NCBI GenBank assembly: GCA_947253155.1
Contig: CAMXYK010000011.1
Location: 1-35,112, forward strand
Direction of reading: 5' to 3'
DNA length: 35,112 bases
Source: an uncultured Bifidobacteriaceae bacterium
Lineage (GTDB): Bacteria; Actinomycetota; Actinomycetes; Actinomycetales; Bifidobacteriaceae
The translations under genes and the position numbers were made by a program. Shown here in pieces: positions 1 to 6,421 of this stretch. Position 1 is the stretch's first letter; every line of letters begins with the position of its first letter. The notes under the pieces were generated by a model. It saw only the letters and a program-made list of their open reading frames with translations. It had not been told where the DNA came from and made no database searches.

Positions 1-655
1 CTAAAGCGTAATCCTTATTGCAACCAGGAGTGTAAGGCGGGTAAGAATCGCGATCGTCGCTGCGATTTTGCGCTTCGCGGTTTTGAGCTTGAGCTTTGGC
101 TGTTTCGGCTGCGCGCTCAAGAGGAGACATGTTTTTGTATGCTGAGTTGGATGATGATGCGAAGCCAGAAACAAATTGATATAGCGAGCCTGAGTCTGAG
201 AGGGAATCTTTAAAAGGATTTTCTGGCGTAACAAATGTATTCGAATTAGGGAAACTTTGGAATGCTGAAAGCCGAGTATCAGCAGCAGGAGATGGGCTAT
301 TTGATGTATTACCGGACTTATTGTCGGACTTATTGTCGGACTTATTTGAATCAGCGGAAGACTTAGCAGACTTAGCCGACTCAGAAGACTTAGCAGACTC
401 AGAAGAAGCGCTGGAATTATTAGCATTATCAGACGCAACCGCGGTTTCAGCAGTCAAGCAAACCGGCAGCAACATTGCCGCCGAAAGAGCACACACCAGC
501 ACTGTCTTAAGCACACTCGCAAAAGCGCTGACGAACACACGATACACATGCTGAGCCGCGCGTTTAGCCGCGCGAACAGCCGCACTAGTTGCACACTGGG
601 TCAATTGACCTATGCGAACAAGAACGTTTAGTATAATCGTCCAAATACTCTTCAT
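1..655 (-). CDS. Secreted Ser/Lys/Asn-rich protein, N-terminal part (runs off window)
   Basis: Reading the minus strand from an ATG at 655-653 gives an open frame of 218 codons with no stop before the window edge, so the gene is 3'-truncated here. AGGTGG lies just upstream of the ATG. The first 40 residues are basic. A hydrophobic stretch at about residues 41-67 and a small-residue site ending TAVA at about 71-74 look like a long signal peptide; a GTG at codon 38 or 40 would give a more usual length. After it comes a low-complexity linker of repeated SSESAK and KSDN units, then a less biased segment with FVTPENPFKD and YPPYTPGC. I recognise no family. It follows the sortase on the same strand, so it may be an accessory surface protein of the pilus locus, but no sorting signal is visible because the C-terminus is missing. 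Confidence 0.72.
   Translation of the reverse strand, partial: MKSIWTIILNVLVRIGQLTQCATSAAVRAAKRAAQHVYRVFVSAFASVLKTVLVCALSAAMLLPVCLTAETAVASDNANNSSASSESAKSSESAKSAKSSADSNKSDNKSDNKSGNTSNSPSPAADTRLSAFQSFPNSNTFVTPENPFKDSLSDSGSLYQFVSGFASSSNSAYKNMSPLERAAETAKAQAQNREAQNRSDDRDSYPPYTPGCNKDYAL
313..348 (-). repeat. In-frame 12-bp tandem repeat, 3 units
   Basis: Plus-strand units CGGACTTATTGT at 313-324 and 325-336, with a variant at 337-348, encode the KSDN repeats of the secreted protein. Twelve base pairs is a multiple of three, so changes in copy number would alter linker length without shifting frame. Confidence 0.8.
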
Positions 656-719
656 AATTCCACCTGTTTTACATTGTTTTACGCGCTTTACGTAACCTCA
701 TGGCAACGCAAGTTTGTTG

Positions 720-785
720 TTAAGTTTTGATATTAAGTTTTGTTGTTAAGCTTTAGTTTTTAAGTTTTGATATTAAGTTTTGTTG
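720..785. repeat. 26-bp direct repeat, two copies
   Basis: A 26-bp sequence beginning TTAAGTTTTGATATTAAG occurs at 720-745 and again at 760-785, with a 40-bp period. It is AT-rich and itself made of TTAAGTTTTG half-units. It lies between the sortase stop codon and the start of the next minus-strand gene, so it could sit in that gene's 5' region. Function unknown. Confidence 0.8.
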
Positions 786-799
786 CTATACGCAATCGC

Positions 800-1918
800 T
801 TATAAACCAAGAATGTCTATAAGCCAATCAAACGTCTTTTCGCCGCGACTTCCCCTCTTGCGTTTCTTACGCGAACTAGACTTTTTGACTTTCGGTCTCT
901 TTTTTGGCCGATTCGCAATCGCCCTAGCTTCCTCGCGCGCAAGATCTTCGCTACTTATAGCGCGACTTGCGTTATCTTTCTCGCTATCTTCCTTCTTATC
1001 TTTCGTGCTATCTTCTTCGTCTTCCTTCTTTTTCTTCTTAACCGGCAGACCAGCCCACCAAATGTAGCCGCCCACCACGCACAAGCTACCAACGCAGCCC
1101 AAAACCCACCATGGGAATCGCGGAACATCCGGCTTCTTGCCACGAAGCGCCTTATCAGCCGCAGGCGTTGGCACAACTCGCTCGCCAGTTACCAAAATGC
1201 GCTGCGTGTTAATTCCGAGCGGCGTGCAAGTAATAAGCGTCACCAAATCCTTGCCAGGCACGGCCGCAATCTTCTTCGTCTCGTCCGGGTTCACAACAAT
1301 CTTGTCAACTACCTTGTAGGTAAGAACCTCGTCAAAAACCTCAATCGTAAAAGTGTCACCCTTCCCAACTTCGTCAAGACGCGTGAACATTTCCGCACTA
1401 GCAAGACCGCGATGGCCGGTTATTACCGAGCGCGTGCCCTTGCCGCCAACCGGAAGCGAAGTTCCACGCAAATGACCGAGACCCTTTAGAAGAGTGGCAT
1501 CTTCCGTACCGTGGTAAACAGGCAAATCAAGGTCGATTTTCTTGATTCGCAAGCGCGCCATCAAGCCGTCGTCGTTCGCCTTTAACTGCTCCCAGTAGTC
1601 TTGACTAGCATCCGACGTTTCGCCATGCGAAGTTGGAATATTCGTATTCGCTTCGTAAATAGCGCCCGACGAAAGCTTCTGATTGTACTCGCGAGCGCGC
1701 GCCAACTGCTCATGCGGAGCAGGAACCGCGTGCGTAATAAGCTTCGCGTACTCAGCCGCAACCTCCGACATGTGATACTGACTCAGCCACATGGCAGCGT
1801 GCGGATAAATAAGCGACGCAAACGACGCAAGCAGCAGCAAAGCAGGGATTATGCAGGACTTAGAGAAGTGCCAGTTTTTGGCTTTGTTGCGCGAGTTTGA
1901 GTGGTTTTCTTTTCTCAC
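800..1918 (-). CDS. srtC: Class C (pilin-polymerising) sortase
   Basis: 372 residues from a GTG at 1918; an in-frame TAG lies about 40 bases upstream, and internal ATGs would remove the first membrane helix. Sortases of this class cleave LPXTG-type motifs and join pilin subunits through isopeptide bonds outside the membrane. Visible features are an N-terminal membrane helix at about 23-44, a DYW sequence at 107-109 in the position of the class C lid, the catalytic His in VITGHRG (H169), the catalytic Cys in TLITCTP (C231) and the catalytic Arg in NTQRILVTG (R240). A second membrane helix at about 268-289 is typical of class C. The last 80 residues form a long, highly charged Lys/Glu/Arg tail that ordinary class C sortases lack at this length. 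The pilin at 2752-4524 is the obvious substrate. No good ribosome-binding site precedes the GTG, so the exact start is less certain than the identity. Confidence 0.93.
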   Translation of the reverse strand: MRKENHSNSRNKAKNWHFSKSCIIPALLLLASFASLIYPHAAMWLSQYHMSEVAAEYAKLITHAVPAPHEQLARAREYNQKLSSGAIYEANTNIPTSHGETSDASQDYWEQLKANDDGLMARLRIKKIDLDLPVYHGTEDATLLKGLGHLRGTSLPVGGKGTRSVITGHRGLASAEMFTRLDEVGKGDTFTIEVFDEVLTYKVVDKIVVNPDETKKIAAVPGKDLVTLITCTPLGINTQRILVTGERVVPTPAADKALRGKKPDVPRFPWWVLGCVGSLCVVGGYIWWAGLPVKKKKKEDEEDSTKDKKEDSEKDNASRAISSEDLAREEARAIANRPKKRPKVKKSSSRKKRKRGSRGEKTFDWLIDILGL

Positions 1919-1994
1919 GATTTTGTTTTCGACATTCTTGAGTTTTGGCTATGAATTTTGGCTGGCGTCTGGCTGGCAGGTTTCTGGTGTGGCT

Positions 1995-2172
1995 GTGAGG
2001 GTGGGTGTTACTTGTCTCGCAGCGCTCCGCTCTTATACCTTATTTGGACTTAACGGTTGCATAGTTAAGTTTAGTTTTTTAGTTACTTTTTCTGCAAAAT
2101 TAGTTATTTGTCAAAAAGATATTACTATCGTTCCGCTTTTATATTGCTCGACCAAGCAACACCCACCCTCAC
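1995..2172. repeat. 178-bp element bounded by perfect 15-bp inverted repeats (MITE-like)
   Basis: GTGAGGGTGGGTGTT at 1995-2009 has its exact reverse complement at 2158-2172. The match extends inward through CTTG with one mismatch, giving about 20 bp of terminal inverted repeat. The interior is AT-rich, non-coding, and contains a smaller inverted repeat ACTTAAC/GTTAAGT near 2049-2073 and a TTGACA on the minus strand (2109-2114) that might be a -35 box for the sortase. I see no clear target-site duplication. It may be a small non-autonomous mobile element or a long RNA stem in the pilin-sortase gap. Confidence 0.6.
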
Positions 2173-2330
2173 TACTAGTAAAACCGCTAGTGTTTTGTGG
2201 TACGGTAGGTGCGTCTGGCGTGGCTTGTGCAGCAACAACGACGCTAGTGTTCTTTGAACAACAGGTAATCAACGTCTGCAGAGCAATACTGTTAAAGTTC
2301 ACTAAGCAACGAGTAATCACCGTTCGCAGA

Positions 2331-2568
2331 AGCATTACTGCAAAGCTACAGAAACAGCGTTAGCAAAGCACTAGTGCAAAGCTTCAGAATCACTTTTCGC
2401 AGAAGCAATGATGCAAAGCTTCAGGAACAGCGCCTGCAGAGCAATGATGCAAAGCTTCGGACGCAACGTTTGCAAAGCAATGATGCAAAGCTACAAAATC
2501 ACTGTTCGCAGAAGCAATGATGCAAAGCTTCAGACGCAACTTCAGCAGAGCACTGGCGCAAAGCGAAG
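2331..2568. repeat. 36-37-bp tandem repeat array, about 7 units
   Basis: Units start at 2331, 2367, 2404, 2440, 2476, 2513 and 2549, so the spacing is 36 or 37 bp. Each unit begins AGCA(A/C)TGATGCAAAGCTTC or a close variant and ends GCAG or GCAA. A diverged copy starts at 2282. The second half of the unit varies among three types (gaacagc, gacgcaac, aatcac), so there is a higher-order pattern of about 109 bp. The array sits between pilin and sortase. Short frames cross it on both strands with a 12-residue period, but I see no good start or codon signal, so I treat it as a minisatellite. Confidence 0.85.
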
Positions 2569-2571
2569 AAA

Positions 2572-2597
2572 CATTTGCCGGAGAATTTCCGGCGTTT
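2572..2597. repeat. Interspersed palindrome, copy A
   Basis: CATTTG-GCCGG...CCGGC-GTTTG: the core GCCGGAGAATTTCCGGC at 2577-2593 is flanked by the asymmetric arms CATTT and GTTTG. It is one of six similar intergenic elements in this window (also near 5073, 6213, 6270, 16599 and 16651). It abuts the 36-bp array. Confidence 0.8.
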
Positions 2598-2636
2598 GCG
2601 CTCCGGACCTTACTGCGCCACACTAATCCGCTCAAA

Positions 2637-2677
2637 CCGGTTGCATAGCTTGGTCGAAACCAAACTTATGCAACCGG
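2637..2677. repeat. Long inverted repeat between pilin and sortase (attenuator or terminator candidate)
   Basis: CCGGTTGCATA at 2637-2647 pairs perfectly with TATGCAACCGG at 2667-2677, and inside it TTGGT pairs with ACCAA around a CGAA loop. The stem lies about 75 bp past the pilin stop codon on the transcribed strand. There is no T-tract on either side, so it is not a classical intrinsic terminator. It could limit read-through into the sortase or protect the pilin mRNA 3' end. Confidence 0.6.
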
Positions 2678-2751
2678 CAGAGCAAATCAGCTATCTGAAC
2701 AATCGTTCAAAACACTCAGCCAACTAAGTCACTCAGCAAGCCGATTAAGTT

Positions 2752-4524
2752 TTACTCCTGCTCTTGCTCCTTGCGACGCTTCATCACAATGTAGAAGAAC
2801 GTGCCAGCGATGCCAACAATGCCGCAAAGAGTCAAAACCACCAAGCCGCGAGCACCAGTCATAGGCAAAGCGCCGATGATTTTGTCTATTTCGGTGGCTC
2901 TAGCGTTATCAATCTTCAAGGTGTTGTTTGCATCATTTCCAGCAGTAAGATTCACGCAATGAAGCGTATTATCAAGTTTGAATCCATCTGGAGCAGTAGT
3001 TTCAACTGCGCAATAAACGTGCGAAATATTAGAACCATTGCCAACGAAGAAGGAATCCGAAGCCTTACCTTTATCATCAGTTGCAGCCATTGTGCGAACT
3101 TGTCCGTCAGTCTTTACTAAATCAGTTCCAACAGCGTCAACTGTTTTGCCTTTAAGGTCGTCTACACTCTTACCGTCAGCAGCTTTATAAACCTTGAACA
3201 CTGCATCCTTCAAAGGCTTACCGTTGTCCTTTGCATCGTTATCACTCAAACCAATCTTATCGATGTTAAGAGTAGCAAAATTCGTAGTGTCTTCACCTTC
3301 GTGAGTAGGATTACCTGGAGTTTCGCATGGCTTATCCTTAGTTGGAATACAGCTTGGAGTTTTATCTCCTTCACCGGTTGCCACACCATCTACATCAGTG
3401 TTTATAAAGTTCTTAATATTTCCAGGAGCAATAACTGTTGTTACAACTGTTGCTGTAAGTTTGCCGCCAACTTTGTCAGAAGCCTTAGCCAAACCAGTTG
3501 CAGTGAGCTTAACGCGAATCCACTTGACATTCTTGAGGTTCTCAGGTTTAGTTAAGTCATCTACCTTCTTAGGGGATTCACCAATTGTAGAATAAGCTTC
3601 AACAGTGTAGTCAGCAGCAACCAAATCTACACTTTCAGTTTTGCCTTCCTTATTAGGTTTACTAACAACCTTCACATCTTTAACACTGTTATAGTTCAAG
3701 AAGTCTGTGTTAATTGGATCGGTGAAGGAAACATTGTTATAAGTTTTACCGCCATCTTTGATAGCAGTAAGTGGAATGGAAATATCCCAGCCCATGGTCG
3801 TATTAGTACCGTCAATGAATGGCTTGTTTGGAGCAGCTTGAGCTTTCTTCTCCACCTTGCTGGTGCTAACGTCGTTCTTTGGATAAATCTTTAAATTGTA
3901 AATCCAAGTATGAGTCTGCGTATCTGGAAGAGGAACCGTTACAAGGAATGGGTTAACTTGCTTAGTAACCTTAATAGGCTGACCATCTTTCATAGGCTTG
4001 CTAGCAGCCAAGTCTTCCTCAACCAAGTACAAGCCGTATGTTTTACCAAGGTTGAATGTTGCAGAACCATCTGCAATAGTTGTCTGTTCTGCAATGTCAG
4101 TTTTTGTTTCAGAAGCCTTCAAGTGTGCATCAGTCAAAGCTGCAGAAGCAGTCTTATTCTCAACATTTAAATCTTTGATAGCTGTCCAACCAGCTGTCTT
4201 GGACAAATCAATCTTTTTGCCGCTAGCATCAACAATTGGAGTGAGCTTGAACTTCACGCCTGAAATTGGTTTTTGTGTAGCTGGAATAGTCTGCTTTTTA
4301 CCATTATTCCTAACAGTACCCTCAGGACCTTCATACTTGTAAATGGTAATAGAAGTATCCTGGTTAGCTTTAATATTCGCAGTGTCTTCACCTTGAGCAG
4401 GAGTAGTAGAAGCCGGCGGATTACCAGCCCACGCGACTGAGCCGGCGATGCAGCATGTGCCGAGTGTGCATGTAGCAGCAAGCATTGCCACAGCCTGTTT
4501 TAATGAAATTTTTTTTAGACGCAT
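2752..4524 (-). CDS. LPXTG-anchored major pilin with isopeptide-forming domains
   Basis: 590 residues; an ATG at 4524 preceded by GAGGGG. It is the shaft subunit of a sortase-assembled pilus. An N-terminal signal peptide (residues 1 to about 33, ending AWA) is followed by immunoglobulin-like domains. The pilin motif W207...IYPKN supplies K216, the Lys normally joined to the Thr of the next subunit. An E-box-like YCAVETTAPDGF (E508) and a similar YLVEED near 167-171 mark CnaB-type domains that form internal isopeptide bonds. The C-terminus has the sorting signal LPMTG (553-557), a hydrophobic helix at about 560-580 and the basic tail KRRK. The architecture matches SpaA/FimA-type backbone pilins. 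The dedicated class C sortase lies downstream on the same strand after a repeat-rich gap. A C10 tract upstream suggests possible phase-variable expression. Confidence 0.93.
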   Translation of the reverse strand: MRLKKISLKQAVAMLAATCTLGTCCIAGSVAWAGNPPASTTPAQGEDTANIKANQDTSITIYKYEGPEGTVRNNGKKQTIPATQKPISGVKFKLTPIVDASGKKIDLSKTAGWTAIKDLNVENKTASAALTDAHLKASETKTDIAEQTTIADGSATFNLGKTYGLYLVEEDLAASKPMKDGQPIKVTKQVNPFLVTVPLPDTQTHTWIYNLKIYPKNDVSTSKVEKKAQAAPNKPFIDGTNTTMGWDISIPLTAIKDGGKTYNNVSFTDPINTDFLNYNSVKDVKVVSKPNKEGKTESVDLVAADYTVEAYSTIGESPKKVDDLTKPENLKNVKWIRVKLTATGLAKASDKVGGKLTATVVTTVIAPGNIKNFINTDVDGVATGEGDKTPSCIPTKDKPCETPGNPTHEGEDTTNFATLNIDKIGLSDNDAKDNGKPLKDAVFKVYKAADGKSVDDLKGKTVDAVGTDLVKTDGQVRTMAATDDKGKASDSFFVGNGSNISHVYCAVETTAPDGFKLDNTLHCVNLTAGNDANNTLKIDNARATEIDKIIGALPMTGARGLVVLTLCGIVGIAGTFFYIVMKRRKEQEQE

Positions 4525-4771
4525 ATTACCCCTCTTCTTTAGGAACGTCTTGTTTTACGTTTTTATTTTTGGCTTACAAAATAGCTAATTATAACAATGT
4601 TATGATGTAATAACAAATTTTAAGAAAGTTACTGCACAAAACCTTGTTTTTTAGCGATTTGTAGCAAGTTGGACGCGAGCGCTCAACTCTGAGTAAATAC
4701 AAGTTTAATCATAAACAAGACGTAAAAACCGGTATACTATACATACAAACAAATGTTTATACTTTTAAACA

Positions 4772-4781
4772 CCCCCCCCCC
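4772..4781. repeat. Poly(C)10 homopolymer tract upstream of the pilin
   Basis: Ten consecutive C on the plus strand (ten G in the sense of the pilin transcript) lie about 250 bp upstream of the pilin ATG. Such tracts are prone to slipped-strand changes. AT-rich sequence with TATAAA- and TATAGT-like hexamers follows on the minus strand within 10-36 bp, so a length change could shift promoter spacing. No promoter is certain. Confidence 0.85.
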
Positions 4782-4907
4782 GCGACGAACGAAATCCCCG
4801 TATATCAGCGCTTTTGGGGTGTCATTATGCAGGCCACTGCTTACTTATCTGCATTTTTTCTTTTCCAAATTTTCACAAATCTTCACAAATATAATTAATC
4901 GGCGTGT

Positions 4908-4958
4908 CGCATTGCTTAGCTTTTCGCTTAAGCGTAGCGCGAAAAGCGACCCAATGCG
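4908..4958. repeat. Nested inverted repeat (cruciform or terminator-like)
   Basis: CGCATTG (4908-4914) pairs with CAATGCG (4952-4958), and GCTTTTCGC (4919-4927) pairs with GCGAAAAGC (4939-4947). A second small hairpin, GAAAGCAC/GTGCTTTC, follows at 4978-4996. These lie in the gene-free stretch 4525-5236 between the divergent pilin and mntA genes. No T-tract follows, so a terminator role is unproven. Confidence 0.6.
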
Positions 4959-5072
4959 GTAGCGCTTGCTCAATGTGGAAAGCACGGTGTGCTTTCAACG
5001 CAAGCGCGCAAACGATTGTGCTTTCTTTATTTCTTAAGAAAGCGTAATCTGACGTCCCAGGAAGCTACAAAC

Positions 5073-5098
5073 GCCGGAAAATCTCCGGCAAATGTTCC
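5073..5098. repeat. Interspersed palindrome, copy B
   Basis: The core GCCGGAAAATCTCCGGC at 5073-5089 is followed by AAATGTTCC, and ACAAAC precedes it. This is the reverse orientation of copy A. The rest of the 4525-5236 stretch is AT-rich non-coding sequence holding the poly(C) tract, two hairpins and the presumed mntA promoter. Confidence 0.8.
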
Positions 5099-5156
5099 AA
5101 AAAAACCGCTCAAACACATCGTATATTAATAAGGTGTGATTAATTGAGCATTATGG

Positions 5157-5162
5157 TATAAA
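5157..5162 (+). promoter_or_regulatory. Possible -10 box of the mntA-hepT pair
   Basis: TATAAA about 75 bp before the mntA ATG. No convincing -35 hexamer is present. Just upstream, two ATTAAT palindromes flank AAGGTGTG (about 5125-5143), a layout that could serve as an operator for an autoregulated toxin-antitoxin promoter. Confidence 0.3.
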
Positions 5163-5236
5163 ATTTCAATTAAAACAACAGTTCACAAAACATACGCAAA
5201 ATACTGCAAGCATAAGCAATACGAGGAGGAAGCAGG

Positions 5237-5641
5237 ATGGCAAATAATATTGCATCTTCTAATTCGCTTGCCGCCAGCGCATCTGAACTAACGCCAATCG
5301 CAGTTAAAAATTTGTGCGAAAGAACAGCGCGCAAATTAGGCGTAGACGAGCTATACCTTTTTGGTTCGGTCGCGCGAAACGCATCAAACCGCGATTCGGA
5401 CGTTGACTTCATTTACAAAATTCGCAACAATCCAAACCCGCCGTCACCGCAATCAACTATCGAAGAAGCGAGAAAAAAGCAAGAATTACGCTTAGCTCTG
5501 TCCAAATGTTTAGGAAGAAAAGTGGATCTTGTGAACAAAGATTACGTAACAAAACCACTTTGCGATGGCGGAGATGCAGAGTTGCAAAGAAAAGCGTTCG
5601 TTACAGCAATCAACAAACAGCCAATCTACAAAATAATTTAG
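5237..5641 (+). CDS. mntA: MntA-type minimal nucleotidyltransferase antitoxin
   Basis: 134 residues; an ATG preceded by a strong GAGGAGG. The motif GSVARNASNRDSDVD (43-57) fits the GSX10DXD signature of minimal nucleotidyltransferases: G43-S44 bind the nucleotide and D55/D57 bind metal. In characterised MntA-HepT pairs the enzyme transfers AMP groups to a Tyr beside the catalytic motif of the HEPN RNase partner and so neutralises it. Here the partner gene lies 89 bp downstream on the same strand. The product is soluble, with no signal peptide or membrane segment. The residues before the domain (1-20) are Ser/Ala-rich and unremarkable. Identification is by motif and pairing. Confidence 0.88.
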   Translation: MANNIASSNSLAASASELTPIAVKNLCERTARKLGVDELYLFGSVARNASNRDSDVDFIYKIRNNPNPPSPQSTIEEARKKQELRLALSKCLGRKVDLVNKDYVTKPLCDGGDAELQRKAFVTAINKQPIYKII

Positions 5642-5650
5642 CGCGAGCTA

Positions 5651-5715
5651 GCGCAGGATTCGGCGCATATTTAACATGAAACCAGTACATGGTTATACGC
5701 AGGATTTGGCACATA
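5651..5715 (+). repeat. 19-bp imperfect direct repeats between mntA and hepT
   Basis: GCGCAGGATTCGGCGCATA (5651-5669) and ACGCAGGATTTGGCACATA (5697-5715) match at 16 of 19 positions, with a 46-bp period. They fill the short gap between antitoxin and toxin genes. They may be a duplicated regulatory site or a remnant of duplication. Confidence 0.6.
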
Positions 5716-5730
5716 AGAATAAGGTAAAAA

Positions 5731-6132
5731 ATGAGCACAATAAGTCCTCAAAATGACATGGTTCACGCAATCAAAATACGTATGTATTTGCAAAAAGCAA
5801 CAAATTTCATAAGCAACATGACTTTGAGCGAATTCGAAGCAAACGAGGAAAAACAGTACGCTACAGCGCATGCAGTAGAACAAGCTGGCGAGCATGTGAA
5901 GAAACTTTCGCAACATTTCCGTGAAACAATGGGCGAAGTGGAGTGGAAAAATGTTGCGGGAATGCGTGACTGCATTGTTCACGATTACGAAGGAATAGAC
6001 ATGGAATTGCTATATACTTCGGTCGTTCGCGAAGCACCAAAAGTTGTGAAGTTGCTCAGCGAATATATATCAAATAATGAAAGCCTTTACACTGATACAA
6101 CTTTAGATTTCACGAGAATAAGCAAAATATAG
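5731..6132 (+). CDS. hepT: HepT-like HEPN-domain RNase toxin (DUF86)
   Basis: 133 residues; AAGG lies 9 nt before the ATG. The motif RDCIVHDY (R79-Y86) matches the RX4HXY signature of HEPN RNases of the DUF86 family, with R79 and H84 catalytic and Y86 the AMP-acceptor Tyr in characterised systems. The helical sequence and the DUF86-like stretch around ATAHAVEQAGEHVKKLS agree. The upstream partner is the MntA-type nucleotidyltransferase, giving a complete HEPN/MNT toxin-antitoxin pair. The order is antitoxin first, with an 89-bp gap where many such pairs overlap or nearly touch. The last 20 residues after SEYISNNE are not obviously part of the domain. Confidence 0.87.
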   Translation: MSTISPQNDMVHAIKIRMYLQKATNFISNMTLSEFEANEEKQYATAHAVEQAGEHVKKLSQHFRETMGEVEWKNVAGMRDCIVHDYEGIDMELLYTSVVREAPKVVKLLSEYISNNESLYTDTTLDFTRISKI

Positions 6133-6212
6133 GCGAAGCGCATGCGCTGGTACGTTGCACATTCAAACGTTTCGCGCGCGCCAGCCAAACACCAGACAAT
6201 CCAGCGACAAAT

Positions 6213-6238
6213 GCCGGAAAATCCCCCGGCAAATGTTC
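6213..6238. repeat. Interspersed palindrome, copy C
   Basis: GCCGGAAAATCCCCCGGC at 6213-6230 followed by AAATGTTCC, the same arm as copies B and D. It lies in the convergent gap between hepT and rpoC. Confidence 0.78.
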
Positions 6239-6269
6239 CACAATTACGCAAATTCAGCTACAAAACCCA

Positions 6270-6293
6270 GGTAAATTTCCGGCAAATGTTCCA
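6270..6293. repeat. Interspersed palindrome, copy D (decayed)
   Basis: GGTAAATTTCCGGC followed by AAATGTTCCAC. One half of the palindrome is degenerate, but the AAATGTTCC arm is intact. It lies 40 bp after copy C in the same orientation. Confidence 0.6.
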
Positions 6294-6365
6294 CAAAAGC
6301 GATTAAAACTTTACAGCAGTGTAAAGAAAAACCGCAGCGCGCAGAACGCACGCTGCGCCAGCAAC

Positions 6366-6400
6366 AAAAAAGGAGCTTCAAGCCCGAAAGCTTGAAGCCC
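6366..6400 (-). terminator. Intrinsic terminator of rpoBC
   Basis: On the minus strand GCTTCAAGC (6398-6390) pairs with GCTTGAAGC (6383-6375) around a short loop, and six T follow (6371-6366). It lies about 20 bp past the rpoC stop codon. Confidence 0.9.
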
Positions 6401-6421
6401 CATTTTTATATCAGACTAGCG

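Noticed and set aside
66..438. 145-residue minus-strand Leu/Ser-rich frame at the left edge
   Set aside because: It is in a different frame from the secreted protein, whose frame has a good start, ribosome-binding site and signal peptide; the Leu-rich frame is a product of the same repeats.
1851..2363. 170-residue plus-strand frame in the pilin-sortase gap
   Set aside because: It crosses the sortase start, the inverted-repeat element and part of the repeat array, and has no ribosome-binding site or domain.
2331..2568. CRISPR array reading of the 36-bp repeats
   Set aside because: The whole 36-37-bp unit is similar from copy to copy; there are no unique spacers of constant length and no cas genes nearby.
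4753..4962. 69-residue frame crossing the poly(C) tract as a phase-variable gene
   Set aside because: No ribosome-binding site, no recognisable domain, and it runs into hairpin sequence; a promoter effect on the pilin is more likely.
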